Shown: positions 37,266 to 52,559 of the stretch, in pieces
Numbering within the stretch: position 1 is the first letter of the stretch
How the letters are laid out: each line of letters opens with the position of its first letter
Source: Drosophila miranda
Lineage: Eukaryota; Arthropoda; Insecta; Diptera; Drosophilidae
Direction of reading: 5' to 3'
DNA: 64,000 bases
Assembly (NCBI RefSeq): GCF_003369915.1
Contig: NW_022881614.1
Span: 11,863,001 to 11,927,000, forward strand
Notes under the pieces: model-generated
Seen by the model: only the letters and a program-made list of their open reading frames with translations
Databases searched by the model: none
Told to the model about the DNA's origin: nothing
Made by a program: the position numbers and the translations under genes

Positions 37266-38252
37266 TGTTATGATCCGCCTCTTTGCCACCCTGGCTTATC
37301 GTTCCCAGCTAGCTCACGGGGAAGTCAGGGGTGTTTCCGACCCGATAAGCCAGGGGACGGATTGAACAAAACAAAAACAAAAAAAAACATACAAAAAAAA
37401 CAAATCTAATTTATAGGACAGTCTTGTCCTCGTTGGCACTTTCGTCAGCGGGGATAGTTGGTTTCGTTATCCCTAGCAGGGTCCCACCGTTCCATGAGCG
37501 CCACCTTTTGAATTCGCTCCCTTTTCATATTCAGGGCCCCGCTCTTTTTCTCGCTCTCGTCCCACCCAACTACCGTTTTCTATTCACTCATGACTCTTTT
37601 CAAATTTTCCATTTTATATCCATTATATTTTCTTATTTATCTTGAACATTATTAATTAATAATCTAGGTTTATATAAAGGAAACAAATACTAACACAAAA
37701 ATACTAACAAAAAAAATAAACCCTATTTCGGCCGAATTGGCAGCCCCCTTTGATAGAGGTTGTTGCTTCCTGATGCTTGCTGATGTTTACGTTTAATCGT
37801 GGTGTTTTTTTGTATGATCGTGATATTTTGTTTAATTGTGGGTCGGACGGGGGTTGGTGGTGTGGGGACAGAAACGTGTCTCCAGTCGGTGCTCCGCTGA
37901 CGGTTCCTTGGTGCCGGTGCTCCGCTGACTGTTCTCGCAACAGTTTCCGGCCTGGCCAGTACCGGGATGCTGCTGCCGATGTCCGCCGCTTCCGCTGATG
38001 TTGATGCCTGCCGCTGATGTCTTGGTGGGATCGTCGTCTCCACGATCACCAATTTTGTTTTCTTTTTTTCTTCCAGGGCACGTGCGGCCTCCACCATTCT
38101 CCACCGGAAACTTCTTTTTTTTTTCTTCCTCCTCCCGTTTCCTTTTCTCCCACGCAACTCTGCCACTCTTCCCAGGATCCACTATAGATGCCGCTGTCTC
38201 TTTCTTCTCCAGCCCTGATACCTATCGGCTCTCTCCAAAACCGCCCATAACA
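37266..38252 (-). repeat. 3' LTR of Osvaldo-like copy 2
   Basis: 987 bp. It aligns with the 1140-bp LTRs of copy 1 but lacks about 150 bp of the GT-rich segment (junction near 37850) and has scattered substitutions, so it is older or from another sublineage. Confidence 0.85.
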
Positions 38253-38394
38253 CCACACTACCGTTTCCAGGATTACTCCGCCGAAACGGGAGTGCCAAGC
38301 AGGCGGGCTTTTTCAATTAAGGGGCCCCAAACGTAGGCCATCGCCCACACCCTGAGATTGAGAGTCTCTGGCTCCATCGACTGAGATGCCTGGG

Positions 38395-38685
38395 CTACTG
38401 CTTCAGATCCTTTGCGTGAAACACCCCAATACGTGAGCCTTGCAACGTCTCCAGCTCGTACTGACGCTGCCTTTCCTTTATCGGCTTGCGCTCGGACCAT
38501 TTAGCTTCGGGTAATACCGCTTGGTTAACTTTATATATAGTAGTGTAAACATCCTTATTGCTACTTCTTTCCTCAGGGGTATCTAATTTCACGTTGAAGG
38601 ACCTATCTATTGGCTGCTTCGCGGCGACGTGGAACTCGACTCCTCCAATTGCGTCGTGCTCCTTTTCGCGTTTCCCGGCCGACAT
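38395..38685 (-). pseudogene. Miniature pol: N-terminus fused in frame to integrase C-terminus
   Basis: The first 76 or so pol residues (from MSAGKREKEHDAIGG) run directly into the last 20 or so residues of integrase (LETLQGSRIGVFHAKDLKQ) without a frame change. Protease, reverse transcriptase, RNase H and the integrase core are absent. The junction near 38458 lies at TCGTAC, present at both deletion edges in copy 1, suggesting microhomology-mediated deletion. Confidence 0.75.
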
Positions 38686-40073
38686 TTAGGGCATTTAGAG
38701 AGAATGACCCCGGCCAGCCCGCACTTGTAGCAGAATAGGTTACGCACGGCCGACTCACACTCAAAATAGGTGTGACCCGGCTGAGCGCAATTCCAGCACT
38801 TCAGCTGGGTGCGGTCGCCTCCGGATTCCCTCGTCCTATGGACAGCATCCAATGCCTCGGTCTGTTCCTCCGGGTCGTGAGTGTTCGCATCCAATTCATG
38901 TGCTTTGTGATCTTCCCTGCGCCTACTACCCCCATGGTCTGGACCGCTCCTTGTCCATCGCGTCGCCAGCAGTTTCTCGGCGTCCGCACGCTCTTCTCGC
39001 AGCTTCTGGAGATTTGGTATCTGCATTGGATAAATCACCCTCGAAATTGCATCCCTAATATTGATCTTTATGATTTTTATTAGATCATAATCCGAGAATG
39101 GATTCAGCAATCTCGACCTCAACACCAACATCTCCTGGATGTACTGGTCCGCCGACTCCCCGTGGCGTTGTCGGCGTTCCCTGAGCTCTTGCTCTCGCTC
39201 GAACTCTGTCCGACGAACTTGAAACTGCTGCTGGAGACCATATCTCAGATTCGGCCAGTCCGGCATTCCTACCGTCCGAACATGCATCCAGTGCCAATCC
39301 CTTGCGTGGCCACTGACCAATGTGTGAAAGGCTTTCAACACCTCCGCCCACGGTACCTGATACGACGTCTGTAGATGCTCCACCCGGAATATGAATTCCG
39401 CCACGGGCATCCCCTTTGGATCGCCGTCGAAGCTAAGTCCCCATCTTCGTATCTGCACTTGCTCCTGCCTAGCCTCTCCGAAACTCGGTCGATTCCTGTT
39501 AGGGTTTGCTCCTGCGCCCATCCCGTTGAACAGCCACTCCTCCACGGGTCTCTGATCGGCTTGGGTCCTCTGATCCGCCTCCAATGTTCGGTTGTCCACG
39601 AACAAGTGCGTTGGATGTGCTTGCTGGTTCGCTGGTGCTTCCTGTTGACCTCCTCCCAGACTGGTTGCATTTGATCCCCGTTTCCTTCCATTCGCATCAC
39701 TCGCCGTTCGCTCCGCTTTTAACGAATTCACCACAGCGTTGATCTCTCGCATGAACTCTAGCATGTCTGCTTGCATTGACGATCTCAGCGCTTCCATTTG
39801 CTGCCCGAGCGACGCTCGGTAGGTCTCCTGTGCTTGGGCTAAGGCTGCGTTCACGGCTGAGCTTAACTCGGACGGTAACACCAGGTCCTTACGGGTTCGC
39901 TGTTGACCTCCTACCGCTCCGGCCTCTGGGTCCTCCTGGTACAACCACGCATGTACGTTTTCCGCCACTTGCGACGGCCCTTCCGGTCGTCGGCATGTTG
40001 TACGGCTGGTACCTCCGCTGTGCCTCTGGGCTACACCTTGTCTTTCCCGACCCTTTAAAAATCTCCGGGTCAC
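38607..40073 (-). CDS. gag of Osvaldo-like copy 2 (altered N-terminus)
   Basis: A 488-residue open frame that matches copy 1 gag over most of its length, with the same zinc knuckle pair (CWNCAQPGHTYFEC; CYKCGLAGVILSKC). The original start MMSDPEIF at 40080 is in another frame because a small deletion near 39985 shifts the N-terminal 30 or so codons, so the listed start gives an N-terminus of different sequence. A Gag-only element could be packaged by enzymes from a complete copy; this is inference. Confidence 0.7.
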   Translation of the reverse strand: MTRRFLKGRERQGVAQRHSGGTSRTTCRRPEGPSQVAENVHAWLYQEDPEAGAVGGQQRTRKDLVLPSELSSAVNAALAQAQETYRASLGQQMEALRSSMQADMLEFMREINAVVNSLKAERTASDANGRKRGSNATSLGGGQQEAPANQQAHPTHLFVDNRTLEADQRTQADQRPVEEWLFNGMGAGANPNRNRPSFGEARQEQVQIRRWGLSFDGDPKGMPVAEFIFRVEHLQTSYQVPWAEVLKAFHTLVSGHARDWHWMHVRTVGMPDWPNLRYGLQQQFQVRRTEFEREQELRERRQRHGESADQYIQEMLVLRSRLLNPFSDYDLIKIIKINIRDAISRVIYPMQIPNLQKLREERADAEKLLATRWTRSGPDHGGSRRREDHKAHELDANTHDPEEQTEALDAVHRTRESGGDRTQLKCWNCAQPGHTYFECESAVRNLFCYKCGLAGVILSKCPKCRPGNAKRSTTQLEESSSTSPRSSQ

Positions 40074-40410
40074 TCATCAACCAATTTTCCTAACGTACTC
40101 CTTTCCTTCGTCTATTCCCTATTTACTTAACTATCTTGGTGATACATAAATTGGATTGTTTATTATCTGACTACCCTACTCCACTAAACACCTAGTTCCT
40201 GGCTACTTAATCCTCAATACCTTCAATCTAAATATCCAAATTGATTCAATCAAATAAATAAACACCTACATCTACAATTAATCGCCTAATTAAATACAAC
40301 ACTAAATAACTAAATACTTCCTCTCCCAAACAAAAACTCTTTTTCCGATGACTTGCCTAATGCCTACTTCTAAAAATGCTTCCAAACAATGCTAACGAGG
40401 ATCGTCAGAT

Positions 40411-40583
40411 CACGTGCGGCCTCCACCATTCTCCACCGGAAACTTCTTTTTTTTTCTTTCTCCTCCCGTTTCCTTTTCTCCCACGCAACTCTGCCACTCT
40501 TCCCAGGATCCACTATAGATGCCGCTGTCTCTTTCTTCTCCAGCCCTGATACCTATCGGCTCTCTCCAAAACCGCCCATAACA
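40411..40583 (-). repeat. Truncated 5' LTR of Osvaldo-like copy 2
   Basis: Only the last 173 bp or so of the LTR remain, starting CACGTGCGGCC and ending CATAACA. They are fused to leader sequence (GAGGATCGTCAG) by deletion. Confidence 0.8.
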
Positions 40584-41130
40584 ATGATTAGTATCTTGTA
40601 ACGTACGGAGCCTGGGATGACAAACATTTTCTCAATTCTATAATATCCTTTTCCCTGGGGTATGAACATTAGTGTTGCCGGGAATAATTGTTGTCAACCG
40701 GTTATTACGACGAATTCCTGGTTTTTGATATTCCGTCGAATATTCCCAGCTATATAGATCTCTCAGCCATGCCCATTTAATTTTATCCAATTAATGAACC
40801 TTGTTTCTACTTGACTGGCCTATTCTAAATAATTGTTTTTATTGGATTTCTATATACCGTTGAAAATGAAATTTAAAGATTGATGAAATTGACCGATATA
40901 CCGTAAATATACCATCGGCTTAATGTTTACCTCAAAAAATATCGAAAAGTACTACAAATTCCAGAAACGTTCACCCTGATATACGGTCTGACACTCAAAA
41001 TGTACCGATAAAAATCCAGCTTAACCCACTTAACCCTCCTTTATTTGAACAGGTGAATGACTTGAGTTAATTTCCTAAAAACAAAATATCCATGATATCT
41101 TTCACCTGAGCTGCGTTAAAGCACTAACCA
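40584..41130 (+). repeat. Dispersed AT-rich repeat, right part (copy R2)
   Basis: Resumes after the Osvaldo-like insertion. Blocks shared with 47530-48180 include TTAGTATCTTGTA, GGGTATGAA-ATTAGTGTT, GTTGTCAACCGGTTATT, GATATTCCGTCGAATATTCC and CAGCTATATAGATCTCTCAG; the GGAGCCTG-GATGACAAAC block at 40609 matches 48061. The stretch from about 41025 matches 46975-47125 (the terminal CCCACTTAACCC and the TTTCACCTGAGCTGCG block). AATATACC-like motifs are scattered through it. Confidence 0.7.
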
Positions 41131-41155
41131 TACAGTATATACTGTATGGTTAGTG
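41122..41155. repeat. Perfect 34-bp palindrome
   Basis: The half CACTAACCATACAGTAT is followed immediately by its exact reverse complement, with no spacer. It lies at the edge of dispersed-repeat copy R2, downstream of betaTub56D. Confidence 0.9.
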
Positions 41156-41947
41156 GTTAAAGTTAGTCAAAATTTATACTTTTCGTGGAGTTACACAAAG
41201 GTCTAATCGTTCGCTGTACATGATAGAGAATCACATTCCTCGATTTTATTGTTCGGCTTAAGATTACTAACTAGTTAGAAATTTCAGCCCTGAACACATA
41301 ATTTTATACGATTGATGAAACAATTTTCTACAAGAGTAGTCTCTTTTATTTGATTTTGTTTAAAATAAGGGTTAAATAACAAAGGTCAACACAAATTTCC
41401 TATTTTTATATGTTAGGTACACATTTGCTACATGTAAGGTACATGTAGGGAAATTATAGATAGAGCTGCGCGCCAAAGTGGAATTTTTTAAAAGTAAATG
41501 AGTGACGAGGAGGTAAGAAAGAAAACTGAATAGAATCACCTCCAATCCAGTCCGATTCCTGAATAATGGGCATTTTCTGGGTATAACTTATATAATAAAG
41601 TTGGGGCAGGTTAAAATCTGCTAATGGTTATTGATTAATGCCCAAATCAATGGCCGCGTACTCAGCACGCCCTATTATGGAAAATCTGTACATATGTAGA
41701 CGTTTAGTCAAAAACCCATCCTTCAACAGTTCGTTGAACTCTTAACTCTTATGTAGCTCAACGTAATCAGATCATTTTAATTAATTGACCCCAATGTAAT
41801 GACTCAAGGACCACAAAAATATTGCAAATAACAATTAGACATGTGAACAAAATGGATCTGACTTTATTGATTACGTTGTTAAAAGAAACATTTTACAACT
41901 GAACTTTTGTCCTGGTTTTATTTTTCGCAAAACATCGAATTGAGAAG
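41156..41947. other. 3' flank of betaTub56D
   Basis: AT-rich, no coding signal. A TTTATT at 41863-41868 gives an AATAAA for the leftward betaTub56D transcript, about 80 bp after its stop codon. Confidence 0.5.
41863..41868 (-). terminator. betaTub56D polyadenylation signal
   Basis: On the minus strand AATAAA lies about 80 bp after the stop codon, in TCAATAAAGTC context. It is the nearest hexamer to the gene end. Confidence 0.55.
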
Positions 41948-46800
<4,853 letters not shown>

Positions 46801-46928
46801 GTTGTCTTTGTATGGATTTTTGAACTTTTAACTTAAATTATCTCTTTTGCTTAAAGCCTTGTCGAGCACGGAAAACACTTCGGGGCCGAAAAAAATACTG
46901 TCTGAAAATTACGTGGAGTGCACCGCTA

Positions 46929-46938
46929 TTTATATATA
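46929..46938 (-). promoter_or_regulatory. Candidate betaTub56D TATA box
   Basis: On the minus strand TATATATAAATAG lies about 130 bp upstream of the start codon, which would place transcription start near 46900. The dispersed repeat begins only about 30 bp further upstream. Confidence 0.4.
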
Positions 46939-46959
46939 GCGTCTGGTATATCGACAAGA

Positions 46960-48190
46960 AATCGAACTTGGCCCACCTAAGCCCCCTCTATTTAAATAGT
47001 TCGACTGCTTGAGATAAATGGCGGAAAATATTAACGATTGTACATTATTCTTGTGGAACCATGCCATCTTTCCTCTGAACTTAAAAAAAAACAAGGACAT
47101 CTCTCTCCTGAACTGCGCTAAAATGATAAAATTTGAATTTTTTTTGGTGGAATATTAAAATACCCCGTTGGCCTACAGTGGGTTAATCGTTTTCCATCGA
47201 TGATTGGAAACCATATTCCTCGATTTTGATATTCCGTCGAATATTACTAGCTAGATAGAACCTTCAGCCCAGCCCACATAATTTTAGGCCGTTGATGAAT
47301 AAATGTTCTTCAAGATTGGCTAGTCTTTAGTCCTTGCGCTTATTGTATTTTGGCTAAAACAAGGCTTAAGAAAATAGTTCAACAAAAGAACAGTCGCAAT
47401 GTTGCTGGTATTTAAAGACATGATGCGTGCAGAGGCCCTTCTACACCCTATTTCGTTAATTTAATATGAAGATCAAACGTAATTTATTATGATATTTTCT
47501 CAAATTGATACGTTTTAGACATATTCATGTGTATTATTAGTATCTTGTATATATTTATCTCGATCCTGATAATTAGGGTATGAAAATTAGTGTTACCGGT
47601 AATCATTGTTGTCAACCGGTTATTCACCAATAAATACTCGTTTATTATATTCCGTCGAATATTCCCAGCTATATAGATCTCTCAGTTTTGCCCAGATAAT
47701 TGTACATGATTGCTGAATCTATTTTTATCAGGATTAACTACTTTTAAGTACTTGCATGTTTTTTGTTTTGACAAAAACACGGTTTCAACAAAAATGTTCA
47801 ATAGTCACAGGTTGTGACGTCAATGTTGCTGGTATTTGCAGACTCATTTGTTGTCGCCCAGGGTATGGGCATTTGTATACCCTATTTCGTTAATATTATA
47901 TTAAGATACTGTTTTCCAAGACATATTCATGCATTTGATTAGTTTCTTGAATATATATCCTGATCCCGATATTTATTCTTGGTCTCTGTAAGAAGACAAT
48001 AAGCTGCAAAATATTGTTGAAATACATTTTAAACAGAGACTGACCAGTTTCTGCATTTATTGGAGCCTGCGATGACAAACAGTTCCTCAATTCTATAATA
48101 TCCTTTTCCCTAGGGTATATCCGGTATTTTGTTGTAGAAAATACTCAAAAATACTACGTAAATAAGTATACAAATATACCACCAAAATCT
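46960..48190 (+). repeat. Dispersed AT-rich repeat, longest copy (R3)
   Basis: About 1.2 kb. It begins near CGAACTTGGCCCACCTAAGCC and contains two diverged tandem subunits of roughly 370-400 bp (47215-47560 and 47580-47960), each with a TATTCC-TCGAATATT block, a CCC-A-ATAATT block, a CAATGTTGCTGGTATTT block, CCCTATTTCGTTAAT and ACATATTCATG. The whole is shared with copies R0 and R2. No coding capacity and no obvious terminal repeats, so the class is undetermined. Confidence 0.75.
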
Positions 48191-48277
48191 ATCATCACCA
48201 ATACGCCATCTGCTGGTATTTATATGACGTAATGATTTTAGTCCATAAGAATATAAGCAGACGGCGCCACTGCAAGC

Positions 48278-48291
48278 TTTTGTTTTATGTA
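48278..48291. repeat. Target site duplication of LINE (left)
   Basis: TTTTGTTTTATGTA, repeated exactly at 52546-52559. It marks target-primed insertion of the LINE between them. Confidence 0.8.
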
Positions 48292-48413
48292 GGTTAGGTT
48301 AGTTTAGGTAGAGACGGCCGCCAAGCTCGCTCGGAGCCCAGCACACTTAGGCCGGTTTCGGCCCGTTGTGATACCGCTTGGGATCATTCCCTCCCTGCAG
48401 ATGAGACTTCATG

Positions 48414-51324
48414 TCAACAGTTGTCCCATCCAGATGCCCTTATAAAGTTGGCGATCTTTCTGGGACATAGCGTGGACATCTCCGAGATGTCGTTCAGAAA
48501 GGCAGAGCCCAAGTGATGCAGCCTCCTTCTGCTGTGAGCTGGACAGGAACAGAACAGGTGTTCCACTGTTTCCTCCTCGTCCTCGTCTCTGCAGCTGCGG
48601 CAGAAATCATTGTATGGGGCACCCAGCCTGTTTGCGTGGGTGCCTACTAGCCAGTGTCCTGTGAGGGAACGTATGACTGCGCTGCACCTTTCCCTGCCTA
48701 GTTTGCAGAGCTCTGAGGTGCGCTTCTTATCTATGGTCGGCCATGTTTGCCGAGCTGTGCGACAACGTGGCCCTATTTGCCACTTGTTGTCTATCAGTCG
48801 CGTGTACTGCTCCTTTATGATGAGCTTGCAGGTGGCCATAGGCATACAAATATCCTCCTTATCTTGGAGAAGGGGGGTTGTAGTGCCAGATCTGTCCAGC
48901 TCGTCCGCTATGCAGTTGCCCTCGATATCCCGGTGGCCCGGGGCCCATATAAGGCTGATAGCAAATTGCTGAGCCATCTCGTGAAGAGATCTGCGGCACT
49001 TCGCCACAGTAGCCGAGTTCGAGGAGATCGCGTTAAGTGATCCTTTTGTCCTTGTCCTTTTTGTTAGGGCAGGCCACCAGACAGTAACTCCGTAGAGTAT
49101 TATAGGTCTGGCTATTGCCAGATATATCCATCGGACTATGCTTGGGTTCATGCCCCACTTTAGGCCGATAGCTGTCGTTGCCTTCCTCACTCTATCCTTG
49201 ACATTCAGGTTCCAGCTAAGCTTTTTGTCAATTACCAACCCTAAGTAACTGGCACTGTCGCTGAAGGAGAGCCTGTATCCGTTTAGTGTTGGGGGGTTGA
49301 GGGGCGGGACCTTGTATTTTTTTGTGAATAACACGAGTTCCGTTTTCGAGGGATTTAGTCCCAATCCGCGCGATTCTGTCCATTTGGACAATAGAGCAAG
49401 CTTTGCGGTCATTAGGTCGCATAGTGTTTGGGGGTATTTCCCCGCAAAGATCCATCGATGATGTCACCGTCCTGCGTATGAGCAATTGATCAATGAGCAT
49501 CACCAAGTGACGGTCCACCCCCAGGTCAGTCAGGGCTTCTGTAATGGCGCCCGGTGTGACGTTGTTGAAGGCTCCCTCGATATCGAGAAAAGCTATAAGT
49601 GAGTATTCTTTGAGATGCAGGGATTTTTCTACACTCGAGATCACTTCGTGAAGTGCCGTTTCCGTGGATTTTCCTTTCCGGTAGGCATGCTGCGCACTTG
49701 AGTACAGCTGGGGACTTATGGTAGTCCGTAATTGTAACCCGATAAGTCTCTCAAAGGTTTTGAGTAGGAAAGCCGATAAACTGATTGGTCTAAAGTCTTT
49801 CGGGGTTGAGTGTGAGGCTTTGCCTGCTTTAGGGATGAAAACTATCCTAGCCTTAAGCCACGCTTGCGGTATTGTACATACCGCCAGTATCTTCCTGAAG
49901 ATACTATCTAGCCAGTTGATGGCCGTCTCCCCGGCCTTCTGAAGTTGGGCCGGGATTACCTGGTCCGGGCCTGGCGATTTAAACGGGTTGAAGCTGTTTA
50001 CTGCCCAACTTATGTTCCGTTTTGTAAGGATATGGTCCATCGATTCTACCGATCCCTCTCCTGGGAGGTGTGCCGGATCGGTGGATGTGCATCCGGAGAA
50101 ATGCGTGGTCCACGTGCCATCATTCTTTTTGAGGTAACCTACCGAGGGGGTAGTTTTTGAGAGAACTTTCCGGAGTCTTGCGGCCTCCGAAGTTTCCTCG
50201 ATTTCAGAGCAATATTTTTCCCAGGAGGCTCTTTTAGCCTTCCTCGTTTCCTTTTTGTATAGTGCTATACTGGTTTTATAGTCTGCCCAGTGAGTATCCT
50301 CCTTAGTTCTTGTGGCTCTATTGAATAGAGTCCTACAAGTTCTACGAAGAGTGTCTAGTTGCTTAGACCTCCAGGGGGGTTTCTTCTTCCCCCTTGGTCT
50401 GGTAGAAGGGCATGCTGCCTTGAAGGCTTTGTTGCACGCATCCGTAAACCTGTTCACAAGACGGTTTAGGTTGTCTTCAGTGTTCGGGCAATTAGGGGCG
50501 TTAGGAGGGAGTAGCTCCTCCAGGGTTGTGTTATATTTTTCCCAGTTGGCTTTTCTGGGGTTGATATAGTCGGTTGGTTTGGGAATATCGAAGGATAATA
50601 TCGTCTCGATATACCTGTGGTCCGAGAAGGAGTGGTCTCCTAGGACTCTCCAGCTCTTGATTGTGTCCAGCAGTTTGCTTGACACTAGCGTGAGGTCAAT
50701 GACCTCCTGCCGATTTTTAATTATAAATGTGGGGTCGTTACCCCGATTGCATATGAATAAATTTGAGTTCAGGATGAAGCTGAACAGTGACTCACCCCTT
50801 ACATTCGTGTCCGTGCTCCCCCATTGGGTGTGGTGGGCGTTGGCATCGCAACCTATAAGTAGGTCTTTGTCCGTCCTTTCGCTGTCGCTGGCTATTTTGC
50901 GAACAAGGTCGTTCGGAGGATCATCCTCCTCGTGGGCCATATAGGACGCCACCAGCCTGAGATGATTCCCTTTTAGTTCTAGGCTTACCGCCGTGTTATC
51001 GCCATCGCTATAATTATGGAGCAGAAAGATATTTAGGTGCTTTCTAGCAAGTATGCAGGTACGGATTTTACCTTCATTTTGGGATACAATGATCTTGTAT
51101 TCCCTCGTCCCCAATCCACAGACCTTGCCTCCTACCACCCAAGGCTCCTGGATCAGGACTACGTCGGCTCCGCTTGCGTCTAGGCGGAGTATGAGAGCAG
51201 CCGATGCTGCTTTACAGTGGTGGAGATTTATTTGAAGGATCCTTAGGACCATCTTCAAGATTCTCCACCACCGTGATGTCCGCGTCCGAGTCATCTGAGA
51301 CTCTCTCTCGGCACATTGACTCAA
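48414..51324 (-). pseudogene. LINE ORF2 (endonuclease-RT-RNase H), deleted and frameshifted
   Basis: The 51324-49228 frame contains the endonuclease (LQINLHHCKA, VLIQEPW, GCDANAHHTQWGS, DLTLVSS, LGDHSFSDHRY) and the front half of reverse transcriptase (VFIPKAGKAS… DFRPISLSAFLLKTFERL, AFLDIEGAFNN). Near 49450 the sequence jumps from the finger/palm region to a segment that normally lies after the active site, and the frame changes. The YADD catalytic box is not found in either frame. The second frame (49412-48414) holds the thumb region and RNase H (WAPGHRDIEGNCIADELDRSG) plus a C-terminal CRSC-DEDEEETVEHLFCSC zinc-like motif. So reverse transcription capacity is lost. Confidence 0.85.
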
Positions 51325-52501
51325 AGTCGAGCATCAGCTCTGTCTCTGAGGAGAAGCCTTCCTGGTCTGGCTCCAGCTCGTCGTCAGGCGCTTCGATCTC
51401 CGCAGCGACATCCTGCACGTCTGGGTTGACGACAGGAAGCGCCGCGGCCGCCGCGTCCGATTTGTACACCTTGATGGTGACCGAGCTGAAGCCGAAGTTT
51501 AGCTCTCCTTTTGCTGCCTCTATCGGGGCCAGCGACTCTTTATTGAGAACGAGCACTGCCTAGTTAGTCGGCCCTTGTGTCGTCTCAACCTTGGCTACCT
51601 TCCAATCTGAGGTTGGTAGTCCTGGGTTGCATCTCTGCAGCATCTTGAGGATGCGTTCTGGCTCCTTAAAGGTAGCCGGCACCCAAATTCTGGCCCTCGG
51701 TCTGCTGGGCACCTCGCTCCAGTCGACTGCGACGAGTTTCGCCCCAGCATAGACCTCGCCGACCTGCGCTACCGCCGCCTTTTAAAGCTTTACAGAGCGC
51801 TCGTCTTCGCAGGCAATTATCTTAACATTGCCCTGGAACCACCCCATGTCCTTGCAGACTGGCGGAGGTCCAGGGTCTTTGTAGAGGAGTTCGAAGCAGC
51901 GGTCGGCCAGTGCCGCTTCCACCCACTTCCACTGACTCCTTGGGATTCTACCCTCTGCGCTGCCTCTGTCGAGGACACCAATTAGCGTCCTCTCCTTGGC
52001 AATCTGCGCAAAGGAGACATTTGGCAGCACTCTGGAGCGCTTTGCTACCGGTCCCGGTGTCTCCTGCGAGTGCTGCCTCTTGGCTTGGGGAGCCAACTTT
52101 TTCTGTTCCAAGGTGAACTCCGGGAGCACGGCCGAAGCCCATTCCACCTTCTTCAGCCAGTCGGCTGATGGGCTGGCTTCCCTGCTGGCGTGTTGCCGAC
52201 GGAGTATGTGCCCTGCACTCCTCTTTTCGGCATATGTGTAGCGTCTGGCTTGGGCGCTTGTCGACGGCAAGTCAACCCCCTCCGCTTTACCAGAAGGTCG
52301 GGCAGCCGCAATATTGCTTAGCTTTCCTTCCAAGGTGTCAGCTTCGGGAGTTACCTTGCCACCCACACCGGATTCGGGATGGGACCCCCTCGGGTTCGCA
52401 CAGGCACCTTCCACCTTGCAGGTATTCACTACCATAGAGCCGGTTGGGCCAGGCCTTTGGGCCGCTGCCTTTCCGAGCTTGGGATTGCTCCCAGTTGGCA
52501 T
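51212..52501 (-). pseudogene. LINE ORF1 (gag-like), two nonsense codons
   Basis: From MPTGSNPKLGKAAAQ the frame reads a basic, Pro-rich N-terminal part and a domain with ADRCFELLYKDPGPPPV… DMGWFQGNVK, then meets TAA at 51782-51784. The same frame continues to a second stop, TAG near 51559, and on to an acidic C-terminus ending at 51212. Both stops are in-frame point changes rather than frameshifts. It overlaps the start of ORF2. Confidence 0.75.
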
Positions 52502-52545
52502 TTGGGGAGCGCCGCACTCATTTGTTTTTTTGTTTGTTTTTTGGT

Positions 52546-52559
52546 TTTTGTTTTATGTA
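52546..52559. repeat. Target site duplication of LINE (right)
   Basis: Exact second copy of TTTTGTTTTATGTA; see the left copy at 48278-48291. Confidence 0.8.

Larger units (their letters stand above)
37266..40583 (-). mobile_element. Osvaldo-like element copy 2, internally deleted
   Basis: A 3318-bp derivative of the element at 3.9-12.1 kb, same orientation, bounded by TGTTATG and CATAACA and flanked by the target duplication ATGA (37262-37265 and 40584-40587). It retains a near-complete LTR (37266-38252), the gag region and a small pol remnant. Two large deletions are visible by comparison: about 3.0 kb of pol (junction near 38460) and about 1.6 kb joining the leader to the end of the other LTR (junction near 40404). 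Because the truncated 5' LTR keeps its outer end and target duplication, that deletion probably followed integration. Confidence 0.85.
48292..52545 (-). mobile_element. LOA-clade non-LTR retrotransposon (TRIM/Bilbo-like), dead
   Basis: A 4.25 kb LINE transcribed leftward, flanked by a 14-bp target duplication. ORF2 has an apurinic-type endonuclease, a reverse transcriptase and an RNase H domain; RNase H within ORF2 and the LQINLHHCKAASAAL start point to the LOA clade, which includes TRIM of D. miranda and Bilbo of D. subobscura (from memory). The 3' end has no poly-A but a short AACCT-type repeat (48291-48307). Both ORFs are broken. The 5' end may be truncated, since ORF1 begins almost at the boundary. 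Confidence 0.8.
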
